DNA of 39,790 nt from an uncultured Prevotella sp. (GTDB lineage: Bacteria; Bacteroidota; Bacteroidia; Bacteroidales; Bacteroidaceae), in NCBI GenBank assembly GCA_900540375.1, contig UQFS01000034.1, positions 1 to 39,790 of the forward strand. The letters are read 5' to 3'. The notes below the pieces were generated by a model that was not told the origin of the DNA, made no database searches, and saw only the letters and a list, made by a program, of their open reading frames with translations. Both the position numbers and the translations under genes were made by a program. This document shows, piece after piece, positions 1-7,419 of this stretch (its first letter is position 1; each line of letters starts with the position of its first letter).

Positions 1-282
1 CAGAGCTTTATATCAGATTATAACGTTAGTAGTACGAAGGCATAGAAAACTCAGATTATATTGTATCGCTTTATATATGTGTCTCTGTGTGAGATTAATC
101 GGTCGTGCCCTCGTGACGTTGGCGCTCTTAAAATCTGTTGAAGAAACTGACAATTTCCCGCCCAAATACAGGCGATTTTCTGAACGAAGACTCTCCTTGG
201 CCCGAATTATTCGATTTTCAGCGATTTTTATAAAGTGCTGAAACATAGGATGTTATAAATGTGAGGCAATTTTGATAAACAC

Positions 283-338
283 AAAAAGGTACTTTGACGC
301 AAAATTCTCTAGAGAATTTCTCGTCAAAGTACCTTTTT
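283..338. repeat. 56-bp near-perfect palindrome, core of copy A
   Basis: Left arm AAAAAGGTACTTTGACG (283-299) and right arm (322-338) are perfect 17-base inverted repeats. Between them lies an 18-base perfect palindrome, AAATTCTCTAGAGAATTT (302-319). The whole is symmetrical about 310/311 with two mismatched pairs (300/321 and 301/320). As RNA it would form one long hairpin ending in a U-rich run on either strand, so it could end transcription both ways. The nested TTCTCTAGAGAA centre is equally consistent with a dimeric protein site. Confidence 0.85.
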
Positions 339-367
339 CATCATGTCATCTCGGCTTTCTGACCACA

Positions 368-406
368 TCATCTCGGTACTTTGACCTTGTAAAACTACCG
401 AGATGA
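368..406. repeat. 11-bp inverted repeat inside copy A
   Basis: TCATCTCGGTA (368-378) is matched perfectly by its reverse complement at 396-406, with a 17-base spacer. The left arm runs into CTTTGACC, so this hairpin overlaps the block 3 module. In copy B the equivalent place has only a 5-base stem, CTCGG/CCGAG (31071-31075 / 31084-31088). There is no long T run, so terminator function is uncertain. Confidence 0.6.
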
Positions 407-599
407 GACTATCAAATGACCGTTTTGATCAGTTCAACTCACATTTCTGTGGTTCTCACGCTACTTTTTGTTTATTTCTCCTCTTTCGTTTTCTCTAGAT
501 TGAAAGTTGAGAGTGAGGTATTTTTGTCAATAACATTTCACTATTAACTTTCAGATCTTTGGATTTGTCTCAGTGCCTCCCTGTCTCTGCGTGAAAGGA

Positions 600-3155
600 T
601 TATTGCCCTGGTGCGATGACACGGTATTTGCCGCTGAGATGCATGAAGGCAAAGAGACGGAGCAGGCCGTCGTAGTAGGCATCGAAGTATCCGTCGGCAA
701 AGGGCACGTTGGTGGAGTGCCACAAACGCTCGACAAAGTCGCGGGCTTTGGCGTGGTCGGCAGCCAACGATGCGGCGGCGAGCGCGGAGACGAGACCTAC
801 GGAATGACGCAGTCCGGGTTTGCCGCCACCCTCGTAAGGCCTCTCGGCCGCCACACCGTCGATGCGGTACTGGTCGACATAGGCGTCGATGCCCTTGTTG
901 AAGAAGAAGTCCTGTACGGTGTTGGCGTAGTGGTGTTGCCATGCCGTGTCGGCGCAGGCCCAGCTATAGTCCAGCGCGATGTTCATCGGCATGCGCCAGG
1001 AGTCGTAACGGAAATCCCGGTTTCCCTTCATAGCTTTGTCGCCCGGTGGCGTGAGTGGCTTGCCGTCGTAGGCGGTGATGTCGGGACAGAGTGCCGTGTG
1101 CGGGTCGATGCAGAGGTGGAGATAGCGGCGCGCCGCTGAGGTGCAAGCCTTGTAGTAGTCGGCGTGACCGTCGCCAGCCCATCGCGCCCATACCTCGTAG
1201 AAGGCAGGGAGGTGGTAGCTCGGATCGGTGAAGCGTGCACCGAAGCCACTCGGCGTGAAGGTGATGAGGCGGTGCTGCGGGTTGATGAATGCGTTGGCGC
1301 TGTCCTGACCGTTGCCTTCCCTTGCGAGACGCAGCAGACGCTGGGCTTCGGCGAGGTAGTTGATACCCGACTGGTTGCCCCAGCGATTGGAGGCGAAGAT
1401 AAGCGAAGTGATCATATACAGCTCGCCGTCGCTGGCCGGCCCCTCAGCGTTGTGTGTGCCGTCGGTCTTGCAACTCCAGGCGTAGTACCCCGCCAACGAC
1501 CCTTGGCGCATGAGCATGTAGCGCTGAGCCCAACGCAGCAGGCGGTCGAAGATGTCCTTGCGGTTCATCTCCACGGCGATCATCATGCCGTAGGACATGC
1601 CCTCCGTGCGCACGTCGTGGTTTTTCAAGTCGAAGATATAACCCAAAGAGTCGCCCACTTCGAAGTAGACACGGTCGGGACCGAAGAACACCTCTTGGAA
1701 TACGTCGTTGACACGGCGGTCGATGTCCTCAGAAGAGTAGCCCATCTCGGCGAAATAGTTGCGATAGCGCCCGGTCTGCATGCCGCCTTGGGTGTAGGGC
1801 GGAATCGGTTTGCCTTCGAAGGAGAGCCAGTCTACGTCGACATTGCTGCCCTTTTCGAGTTGCACCTTGATGTCGTTGGTTGCGGCAGCGACGGGCTTGA
1901 TAGTGACCGTCTGCTCGGAGAATGTGTCGCTGGGAGCTATGCTGAGGCGGGCGACGCACTGGTTGCCTACGGTCACGGCAACGGTGGATGGGTTTTGCGC
2001 ACGGGCGCGGAGCGTCAGACGGCAGAGGCCGGGTCGGAAGGCTACACGGTTGTATCGTGCCCAGCCTTGGCGGTTCAGACGTAGTGCCCAGCCTCGGAAC
2101 GGTTGCAGGCTGTCCAAAAGCACGGCTCGCGCGCCGGTGGGCGAGGTGCTGCTGCAGCGGTCTATCTCTATGTGGCGGCGGGCATCGGTGATGCCGACAC
2201 CGCGCAGTGTAGGCTTAACCTTCACGATCGTACCGTCGGGACGGAAGTTCAGCGAGTCGATGCGTACGGAGCGGCACTTGTCAAACGACGGAGAATAGTC
2301 GTTGTGATGATAGAAGAGATACCATTGTCCGCGGTACTGCACGATGGAGTGGTGGTTGGTCCAGCACTTGTCGGGCCATTCGTCCATGAAAATTCCTTTG
2401 AAGGTGTAGGGTCCTTCCGGGCTTTTGCTCATGGCATAGGCCAGCGTCTCTGTACTATTCTTCTGCTGCACCCAGGGGAAGGTAAGGTAGAAAAGTCCGT
2501 TGCGCTCAAAGGCGAAGGGTCCCTCCTTGAAGCCCTCGGGCAGTCCCGTGATGGTCTTTGGCGCCTCGGCCAGTGACTGATAGTCGTCGTTCATGCGCGC
2601 TACGGTGATGCCGCTGTTGCCGGCCCAGAAGAGATAGCTCTCGCCCCGGGAGGTCTGAAGCATACACGGGTCGATGCCCCTCACGCCGTCGAGTGGCTTG
2701 GCGGCTGGTGTGAAGGGTCCGATGGGACTGGGTGCTGTGGCGATGCCGATGCCGAAACCGCGCTCCGAAGCCAGTCCGGAAGGGAAGAGCAGATAGTAGC
2801 GGCCGTGGTGCCCCACACAGTCTGGCGCCCACATGGCGTAGCCTTCGTGGTTGGTCCAAGGCACTTGTTTCTGGTCGAGGATGACGCCGTGGTCGGTCCA
2901 GTCGGTGAGATCGGTGGAAGAAAAGACGTGGTAATCGGCCATGGCAAACCACCGTCGTTCGGGCGCCACCGGACTGATGATGTCGTGGGAGGGATAGAGA
3001 TAGACACGGTCGCCGAAGACGCGGGCGGTCGGGTCGGCCGAATATTGGTCACGGATCACCGGATTCTGGGCGGAAGAGGGTGAAGACGGCATCAGCAACG
3101 TGGCGGTCAATGCGCACCATAGTACTTGGGAGTGTCTTTTCAGAAAGGTAGTCAT
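600..3155 (-). CDS. secreted bifunctional GH43 / GH8 xylan-degrading enzyme
   Basis: An 851-residue glycoside hydrolase with two catalytic domains. Residues 1-29 form a signal peptide. Residues about 35-330 are a GH43 five-bladed propeller with the expected acids: Asp41 in DPTARV (base), Asp162 in IDPCML (pKa modulator) and Glu211 in EGPFAF (acid). Residues about 345-450 are a beta-sandwich resembling CBM6. Residues about 465-845 are GH8 of the reducing-end xylose-releasing oligoxylanase (Rex) type, with Glu518 in RTEGMSYGM as acid and Asp718 in RYDSWRMP as likely base. The family knowledge suggests beta-xylosidase or arabinofuranosidase activity joined to Rex activity, acting on xylo-oligosaccharides in the periplasm or at the cell surface. 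No SusC/SusD genes adjoin it here. The start is supported by the signal peptide. Domain calls are firm; exact substrate is inferred. Confidence 0.9.
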   Translation of the reverse strand: MTTFLKRHSQVLWCALTATLLMPSSPSSAQNPVIRDQYSADPTARVFGDRVYLYPSHDIISPVAPERRWFAMADYHVFSSTDLTDWTDHGVILDQKQVPWTNHEGYAMWAPDCVGHHGRYYLLFPSGLASERGFGIGIATAPSPIGPFTPAAKPLDGVRGIDPCMLQTSRGESYLFWAGNSGITVARMNDDYQSLAEAPKTITGLPEGFKEGPFAFERNGLFYLTFPWVQQKNSTETLAYAMSKSPEGPYTFKGIFMDEWPDKCWTNHHSIVQYRGQWYLFYHHNDYSPSFDKCRSVRIDSLNFRPDGTIVKVKPTLRGVGITDARRHIEIDRCSSTSPTGARAVLLDSLQPFRGWALRLNRQGWARYNRVAFRPGLCRLTLRARAQNPSTVAVTVGNQCVARLSIAPSDTFSEQTVTIKPVAAATNDIKVQLEKGSNVDVDWLSFEGKPIPPYTQGGMQTGRYRNYFAEMGYSSEDIDRRVNDVFQEVFFGPDRVYFEVGDSLGYIFDLKNHDVRTEGMSYGMMIAVEMNRKDIFDRLLRWAQRYMLMRQGSLAGYYAWSCKTDGTHNAEGPASDGELYMITSLIFASNRWGNQSGINYLAEAQRLLRLAREGNGQDSANAFINPQHRLITFTPSGFGARFTDPSYHLPAFYEVWARWAGDGHADYYKACTSAARRYLHLCIDPHTALCPDITAYDGKPLTPPGDKAMKGNRDFRYDSWRMPMNIALDYSWACADTAWQHHYANTVQDFFFNKGIDAYVDQYRIDGVAAERPYEGGGKPGLRHSVGLVSALAAASLAADHAKARDFVERLWHSTNVPFADGYFDAYYDGLLRLFAFMHLSGKYRVIAPGQ

Positions 3156-3188
3156 GTGTGTCGTGGTATTGTTTAGTTATAGGTGAGG

Positions 3189-3196
3189 CAAAGATA
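3189..3196 (-). promoter_or_regulatory. Bacteroidota -7 box for the GH43/GH8 gene
   Basis: TATCTTTG on the minus strand fits the TAnnTTTG -7 consensus and lies 33 bases upstream of the start codon. I do not see a good -33 TTTG at the expected distance. Confidence 0.45.
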
Positions 3197-3368
3197 CGAA
3201 AAATAGGGAAGCGGCTGTTTGGATGGCGTAACAAAATGTTTGTTGCTTGTTACGAATGTCAAGGAGAGTAGGAGAAACAGGGGAAAAGAGGGATTGGACG
3301 TTGTTTCGGCTTGACGAAAAAAAAGCGAGATTGTGTGCGGAAACAAATAGGGTGACAGATTTTTTTTG

Positions 3369-3376
3369 TAATTTTG
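3369..3376 (+). promoter_or_regulatory. Bacteroidota -7 box abutting a start codon
   Basis: TAATTTTG fits TAnnTTTG and ends only six bases before the ATG at 3383. Transcription starting 6-8 bases downstream of the box would give an mRNA with almost no leader. No clear -33 element is visible. Confidence 0.5.
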
Positions 3377-3382
3377 CAGACA

Positions 3383-4081
3383 ATGACATTACGTAGTTTG
3401 TTTCTCATCATGGTTTCGTGTCTGCAAGCATTGCCATCGGCAGCGGCAGGGAGCTTCTTCACTACGACGGGCTATAGCTTCGTGCGGCGTAGTGGGGCGC
3501 AGTCGTATGCGGTGAAAGTGGACTTTCCCGTCGACGGTGAGGTTCATGCGCTGGACAGCGTGAAGGCTTGGATATGCGACATCCTTGACGTGGACGAGCC
3601 GCAAGGACTGGATGAGGCAAACTTCGAAAATGTGATGCAGCAAAGCTACGAGACCTTTCTCAAGGAAGACAGCGGAGTGTCGCGACGCGTGGAAATCGTG
3701 CGCAGCTATGAGGACGAAGAAATCGTGACCTATCAGTCGCAGGTCGTGGACCGCGACACGGCGACGTGGCAAGACGAGGACTGTGCGTCGTTCAGCAAGA
3801 AAGACGGACACCGGCTGAGCATCCGGGAAATCTTCAAGTGTCCGGAAAGAAAGATCAAGCAACTGATGTGGCAGTTTCGTGGCGATCTGCCCGTAGGTGT
3901 ATCGGGTCCCGACGAACTCGTTGTAGGTGATGCCGGATACATCGATGGCTGGGTGGTGGTCATTGGACCTGCGCAGGGCTACACGGGTGCGGCCTACCGC
4001 ATCCGCTATCAGGTGGCAGAACCCTATCTAAAAGGGAAACGCACGGGAGGTTACTACGATGGTGAGGAAGACGACGAATGA
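3383..4081 (+). CDS. secreted protein of unknown function, possibly DUF3298-like
   Basis: A 232-residue protein with a signal peptide (first ~22 residues, hydrophobic LFLIMVS core then ALPSAAAG). The start chosen is the ATG at 3383 rather than the in-frame TTG at 3374, because the TTG sits inside the -7 box. The middle, around SYEDEEIVTYQSQVVDRDTA and HRLSIREIF, resembles the beta-rich DUF3298/RsiV-type fold found in many Bacteroidales exported proteins, but this is recognition by eye only. The C-terminus is acidic (YYDGEEDDE). It stands alone between divergent and convergent genes, so context gives no function. Confidence 0.7.
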   Translation: MTLRSLFLIMVSCLQALPSAAAGSFFTTTGYSFVRRSGAQSYAVKVDFPVDGEVHALDSVKAWICDILDVDEPQGLDEANFENVMQQSYETFLKEDSGVSRRVEIVRSYEDEEIVTYQSQVVDRDTATWQDEDCASFSKKDGHRLSIREIFKCPERKIKQLMWQFRGDLPVGVSGPDELVVGDAGYIDGWVVVIGPAQGYTGAAYRIRYQVAEPYLKGKRTGGYYDGEEDDE

Positions 4082-4126
4082 GTGAGAAGAAGGGTGAAAG
4101 GGGTTGAAACGGAAGCGTATGGGCAC

Positions 4127-4153
4127 AAAAAAAGCCGCTCTTTCGGAGCGGCT
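4127..4153 (-). terminator. intrinsic terminator of rpsT
   Basis: Perfect 8-bp stem AGCCGCTC (4133-4140) / GAGCGGCT (4146-4153) with a five-base loop. Read on the minus strand it is followed by a run of seven T (4127-4133 as A on the plus strand). It lies 34 bases past the rpsT stop codon. Confidence 0.9.
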
Positions 4154-4187
4154 GAATATCTTACATCAACAATGTCAAAAGCACGGA

Positions 4188-4442
4188 TTAGCCGAGCTTG
4201 TTGATATGCTGTGCCAAACCAGACTTCAAGTTTGCAGCTTTGTTAGCGTGGATGATGTTGGTCTTGGCCAACTTGTCCAACATCTTCTGTACCACGGGGA
4301 ACTGCTTAGCAGCCTCGTCCTTGTCAGTGGTAGCGCGGAGCTTGCGAACAGCGTTACGCATCGTCTTTGCATAGTACTTGTTATGCAAAGTCTTCACCTT
4401 GGTCTGGCGAATTCTCTTTACTGATGATTTGTGATTTGCCAT
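4188..4442 (-). CDS. rpsT: 30S ribosomal protein S20
   Basis: An 84-residue, Lys/Arg-rich protein starting MANHKSSVKRIRQTKVK, the typical bS20 N-terminus, with the alpha-helical continuation and ANLKSGLAQHINKL ending. It binds 16S rRNA early in small-subunit assembly. Length matches the family. It lies 30 bases downstream of tRNA-Glu on the same strand with no obvious promoter between them, so it is probably cotranscribed with the tRNA from the promoter at 4563-4594 and ends at the terminator at 4127-4153. Confidence 0.98.
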   Translation of the reverse strand: MANHKSSVKRIRQTKVKTLHNKYYAKTMRNAVRKLRATTDKDEAAKQFPVVQKMLDKLAKTNIIHANKAANLKSGLAQHINKLG

Positions 4443-4472
4443 CTTTAAATTTCTACTTTTTATTTCTGTTTG

Positions 4473-4544
4473 TAGTCCCTAGCAGAGTCGAACTGCTCTT
4501 TAGAGAATGAAAATCTCTCGTCCTAACCGATAGACGAAGGGACC
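4473..4544 (-). tRNA. tRNA-Glu (TTC)
   Basis: The minus strand folds into a 72-base cloverleaf. The acceptor GGTCCCT pairs with AGGGACT, with a G-U at the first pair. The D arm is GTC...GAC. The anticodon stem AGAGA/TCTCT encloses loop TTTTCAT with anticodon TTC. The T arm AGCAG-TTCGACT-CTGCT follows. The discriminator is A and CCA is not encoded. Anticodon TTC reads GAA/GAG. Confidence 0.97.
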
Positions 4545-4562
4545 GTATTATTTTCGTGGGTG

Positions 4563-4594
4563 CAAAGTTACTGCTTTTTCTTTGAGTCACCAAA
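4563..4594 (-). promoter_or_regulatory. promoter of tRNA-Glu and rpsT
   Basis: On the minus strand TTTG (4591-4594) is separated by 20 bases from TAACTTTG (4563-4570). This is a good match to the Bacteroidota primary sigma consensus TTTG-N19/20-TAnnTTTG. The tRNA begins 18 bases further on. Confidence 0.75.
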
Positions 4595-4633
4595 TTTTCT
4601 CTCATTAATTTTTTCTAAATGCTTGATTTTTCG

Positions 4634-4641
4634 TATTTTTG
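4634..4641 (+). promoter_or_regulatory. Bacteroidota -7 box for recO
   Basis: TATTTTTG matches TAnnTTTG and ends seven bases before the recO ATG, implying a leaderless or nearly leaderless transcript. It also rules out the earlier in-frame start at 4619, which lies upstream of the box. Confidence 0.55.
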
Positions 4642-4648
4642 CGGTTGT

Positions 4649-5371
4649 ATGGAAACAAAAACGCGGGCTATCGTGCTCAGATCTGTGCGATATGGTGATT
4701 CTCAGATCATTGTCGACGTCTTCTCAAGAGAGAAAGGGAGGGCGTCGTTTATCTGTCATGTCTCGAAAAACGGGCGGGGAAAGATCAGACAACAGCTGTT
4801 TCAACCGCTGACCATCTTGGAGATAGTCTATGACGACAGGCCCACACGCAGCCTGCAACGCTTCCGCGACATACGTCTGGCGCAGCCGTTCTTCTCGATT
4901 CCTTTTCAACCTGAGAAACTGGCAATAGGCCTCTTCCTCGCGGAATTTCTGTCCTATGCGCTGCGAGACGAGCAATGCGACGTGCCACTGTATGACTATG
5001 TGGAGAGCAGTGTGACGTGGCTGGACAATGTGGTGGGGCAGTTTGCCAACTTCCATCTCGTGTTTATGCTGCGCCTGTCACGGTTCATCGGTTTCTTCCC
5101 TAACCTGGAAGAGATGGCTGAGGGCGACTGGTTTGACCTGCGCAATGGTGTGTTTACTCCCGTAAGTCCCTTGCATCCAGACTTTCTCCGGCCGGAAGAA
5201 GCGGCGAAAATAGGCACGCTGATGAGGATGAACTACGACAATATGAGATTTTTCCGCATGAGCAGTGCCGAGCGAAACGAGTGTGTCGACACGATACTGA
5301 CCTTCTATCGGCTGCATATCCCTAACTTCCCGGAGATGAAATCGCTGCCGGTGCTAAGGGAACTTTTCTGA
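4649..5371 (+). CDS. recO: DNA repair protein RecO
   Basis: A 240-residue protein starting METKTRAIVLRSVRYGDSQIIVDVFSREKGRASFICHV, the characteristic N-terminal OB fold of RecO, followed by a helical C-terminal domain. RecO works with RecR to load RecA on SSB-coated single-stranded DNA in gap repair. The CxxC zinc-binding pairs of Deinococcus-type RecO are absent, as in E. coli RecO. I chose the ATG at 4649 because the RecO domain begins there and a -7 box lies just upstream; an in-frame ATG at 4619 would add ten unrelated residues. It is a single gene converging on yqeY. Confidence 0.93.
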   Translation: METKTRAIVLRSVRYGDSQIIVDVFSREKGRASFICHVSKNGRGKIRQQLFQPLTILEIVYDDRPTRSLQRFRDIRLAQPFFSIPFQPEKLAIGLFLAEFLSYALRDEQCDVPLYDYVESSVTWLDNVVGQFANFHLVFMLRLSRFIGFFPNLEEMAEGDWFDLRNGVFTPVSPLHPDFLRPEEAAKIGTLMRMNYDNMRFFRMSSAERNECVDTILTFYRLHIPNFPEMKSLPVLRELF

Positions 5372-5419
5372 CAACAGTCGTTTCCCAAAGCCTTTGACGA
5401 TGCGGTATTGCGTTTAGAC

Positions 5420-5462
5420 AAAAAAGAAGTCTCCCCTGTGGCAATGCCACAGGGGAGACTTC
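5420..5462 (-). terminator. strong terminator closing the dcw-yqeY cluster
   Basis: An 18-base perfect inverted repeat (5426-5443 and 5445-5462) with stem core CTCCCCTGTGGCA. On the minus strand it is followed by six T (5420-5425). It lies about 45 bases past the yqeY stop codon. It also sits 3' of the convergent recO, but the plus-strand side has no T run, so it chiefly serves the minus strand. Confidence 0.92.
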
Positions 5463-5506
5463 AATGCTTAAAGTTTGCTGTATCAGCCGGTCAGAAGACC
5501 GGGAGG

Positions 5507-5959
5507 TTATGCCAGGAGTTGGCGGACGATGGTGGAGATGACCTTACCGTCGGCCTTGCCGGCCATCTGCTTGGTGGCCTGTCCCATCACTTTGCCCATG
5601 TCTTTCATGCCCTGCGCACCCGTCTGAGCGATGATGTCCTTGACCTGTGCGGTGATTTCTTCCTCAGTGAAAGGCTTGGGCAGGTATTCCTTGATGACTG
5701 CCACCTGAGCAAGCTCAGCGTCGGCGAGATCCTGCCGCTTGGCCTTTGCATAGGTGTCGGCGCTTTCCTCACCCTGCTTGGCGAGCTTTTGCAGGATCTT
5801 CAAAGCAGCTGCGTCCTCCAAGGTGTCGTTGGCACCGGGAGCCGTCTTGGCCTCGATGAAGTATTTCTTAATGTTGCGCAGTGCTTCCAGACGCACCTTG
5901 TCATGTGCTTTCATGGCTGTGCGGATGTCACTGCTGACCTGATCAAATAGATTTGCCAT
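5507..5959 (-). CDS. yqeY: YqeY/GatB-domain protein
   Basis: A 150-residue helical protein starting MANLFDQVSSDIRTAMKAHDKVRLEALRNIKK, typical of the YqeY family. That family shares its fold with the tRNA-binding tail of GatB and the related part of GatE. The C-terminus GKADGKVISTIVRQLLA is the family's conserved end. Its precise role is not established; a link to tRNA amidation has been proposed from the fold. It follows ftsZ by 53 bases and is the last gene of the dcw cluster, a placement common in Bacteroidales. Confidence 0.9.
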   Translation of the reverse strand: MANLFDQVSSDIRTAMKAHDKVRLEALRNIKKYFIEAKTAPGANDTLEDAAALKILQKLAKQGEESADTYAKAKRQDLADAELAQVAVIKEYLPKPFTEEEITAQVKDIIAQTGAQGMKDMGKVMGQATKQMAGKADGKVISTIVRQLLA

Positions 5960-6012
5960 ATCTCTTTGTTGTTTTTAAATCCTTGTTTTTGGCGGCATAG
6001 GCCACCGCTGGG

Positions 6013-7386
6013 TTATGCGAAGCTGATGATGCCGGGCACGGTATCGGCTTGCTCGTCGGTTGAGGGCTTGTCGTCCTTATGGCCGGAACCTGTGTTGCGG
6101 ATGTCGTCGAGCATCTGCCGTGTACGCTTGTAGGTAGGCGTGTTCTCCACAGCGAGAATGACATCCTCGTTGTCAAGCGTGTCGGGCGTGAAGATGTAGA
6201 TATGAGGGCGGTGCTTCATCATCGGGTTTTTGCCGTCCTTGCCATAGTAGCGGTTGCGGCGGTCGGCCTTTTCGGCTGCGATCTCTTCTTCCTGCGCGAT
6301 GCGGTTGGCTTCCTCTTGTGTATGGCGATCCCGACGGTCCTTGGGCTCCACGTCTTCCACACCGAAACCAGTAGCGAGGATCGTGACCTTGACCTTCTTG
6401 CCGAGTTCTGGGTCTGTGGCCAGTCCCCATTTGATTTCGAAGTCGTCGCCGAACTTTGCCATGAAGTCGTTGACATCGTTCATCTCCTCCATCATCAGCC
6501 CCTGGTTGTCGTTCTTCTCGTTGGAGAAAGCGATGGAGAGCAGGATCTTCTTGGAGTTGAAGACGTCGTTGTCGTTGAGCAGTGGTGAGTTGAGTGCGTC
6601 GTCGATAGCCTTCTTCACACGTCCGTCGCCCTCACCGTAACCGGTACTCATGATGGCAACGCCACCGTCCTTGAGAACTGTCTTCACGTCATTGAAGTCG
6701 AGGTTGATGAGTCCGTGAATGGTGATGATCTCGGCGATGCTCTTAGCTGCAACACTTAGTGTGTCATCGGCCTTGCCGAAAGCGTCGAGAACTGTCAGCT
6801 CGGGATAGATCTCGCGCAGGCGCTCATTGTTGATCACGAGCAGGGCATCGACATGCTTCGCCATCTCTTCGACACCGTCGAGAGCTTGGTCGATCTTCTT
6901 GGGACCTTCGAAACGGAAGGGAATGGTGACAATGCCTACGGTGAGGATGCCCATCTCCTTGCTGACCTGCGCGATGACAGGAGCGGCACCGGTACCTGTT
7001 CCGCCGCCCATACCGGCCGTGATGAATGCCATCTTCGTGCCGTCGTTGAGCATAGCCCTGATCTGGTCGATGCTCTCCATTGCGGCCTGACGGGCACGCT
7101 CGGGACGGTTGCCGGCTCCAAGACCTTCGGCACCTAATTGAAGGTGCTCGGGTACGGGAGAGTCGTTCAAGGCTTGCGCATCGGTATTGCAAAGTACAAA
7201 TGACACGTCGTGGATACCTTCACGGTACATGTGGTTCACGGCATTGCCACCGCCACCACCGACACCGATGACCTTGATGATACTCTGCTCTTTGTCAGGC
7301 TGACCGAAATCGAGAATGGAAGGCTTGGCGCTTTCCGTGAGTGAGGAAGGCTTGTTGCCTTCCATCTTGTTGTTGTTATCTGGCAT
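6013..7386 (-). CDS. ftsZ: cell division protein FtsZ
   Basis: A 457-residue tubulin homologue that polymerises with GTP into the division ring. Seen in order: nucleotide-binding GVGGGGGNAVNHM (41-53), tubulin signature GMGGGTGTG (125-133), and T7 loop NLDFNDVKTVL (228-238), whose Asp residues complete the GTPase site of the next subunit. After the core (~340 residues) comes a charged linker rich in Arg, Glu and Ala, then PHIYIFTPDTLDNEDVILAVE, and a terminal PGIISFA that probably is the conserved peptide binding FtsA. The ~20-residue N-terminal extension and long tail are normal for Bacteroidota. It lies 33 bases after ftsA. Confidence 0.98.
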   Translation of the reverse strand: MPDNNNKMEGNKPSSLTESAKPSILDFGQPDKEQSIIKVIGVGGGGGNAVNHMYREGIHDVSFVLCNTDAQALNDSPVPEHLQLGAEGLGAGNRPERARQAAMESIDQIRAMLNDGTKMAFITAGMGGGTGTGAAPVIAQVSKEMGILTVGIVTIPFRFEGPKKIDQALDGVEEMAKHVDALLVINNERLREIYPELTVLDAFGKADDTLSVAAKSIAEIITIHGLINLDFNDVKTVLKDGGVAIMSTGYGEGDGRVKKAIDDALNSPLLNDNDVFNSKKILLSIAFSNEKNDNQGLMMEEMNDVNDFMAKFGDDFEIKWGLATDPELGKKVKVTILATGFGVEDVEPKDRRDRHTQEEANRIAQEEEIAAEKADRRNRYYGKDGKNPMMKHRPHIYIFTPDTLDNEDVILAVENTPTYKRTRQMLDDIRNTGSGHKDDKPSTDEQADTVPGIISFA

Positions 7387-7419
7387 AGTGGTCTGTCTTT
7401 AATGTAATCATGTTGAGTT

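Larger units (their letters stand above)
144..528. repeat. dispersed modular intergenic element, copy A
   Basis: This stretch shares, in the same order and orientation, several blocks with 30787-31173. Block 1 (144-184) matches 30787-30827 without gaps at about 33 of 41 bases. Block 2 is the 56-base palindrome at 283-338. Block 3 is CATCTCGGTACTTTG at about 369-383, preceded by a degenerate copy near 345-363. Block 4 (492-528) matches 31137-31173 at about 26 of 37 bases. Spacers between blocks differ in length. Both copies lie just 3' of a minus-strand gene. I counted the identities by eye. Whether it is a MITE-like mobile element, a structured RNA or a protein-binding array cannot be told from the sequence. 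Confidence 0.7.
1..599. other. intergenic region without a convincing gene
   Basis: No open frame here looks like a protein gene. The only sizeable one, 77 codons on the minus strand at 13-246, has no recognisable domain and overlaps the start of the dispersed repeat. What the region does hold is copy A of the modular palindromic element (144-528), described separately. The last 70 bases before the GH43/GH8 stop codon show nothing notable. Confidence 0.7.

Noticed and set aside
13..246. 77-codon minus-strand open frame at the left edge
   Set aside because: No recognisable domain, no promoter box or leader, and it overlaps block 1 of the dispersed repeat; its composition is that of the AT-rich intergenic DNA.
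1164..2084. 306-codon plus-strand frame opposite the GH43/GH8 gene
   Set aside because: It is fully antisense to a gene with intact catalytic motifs and has no family features; a shadow frame caused by codon bias.
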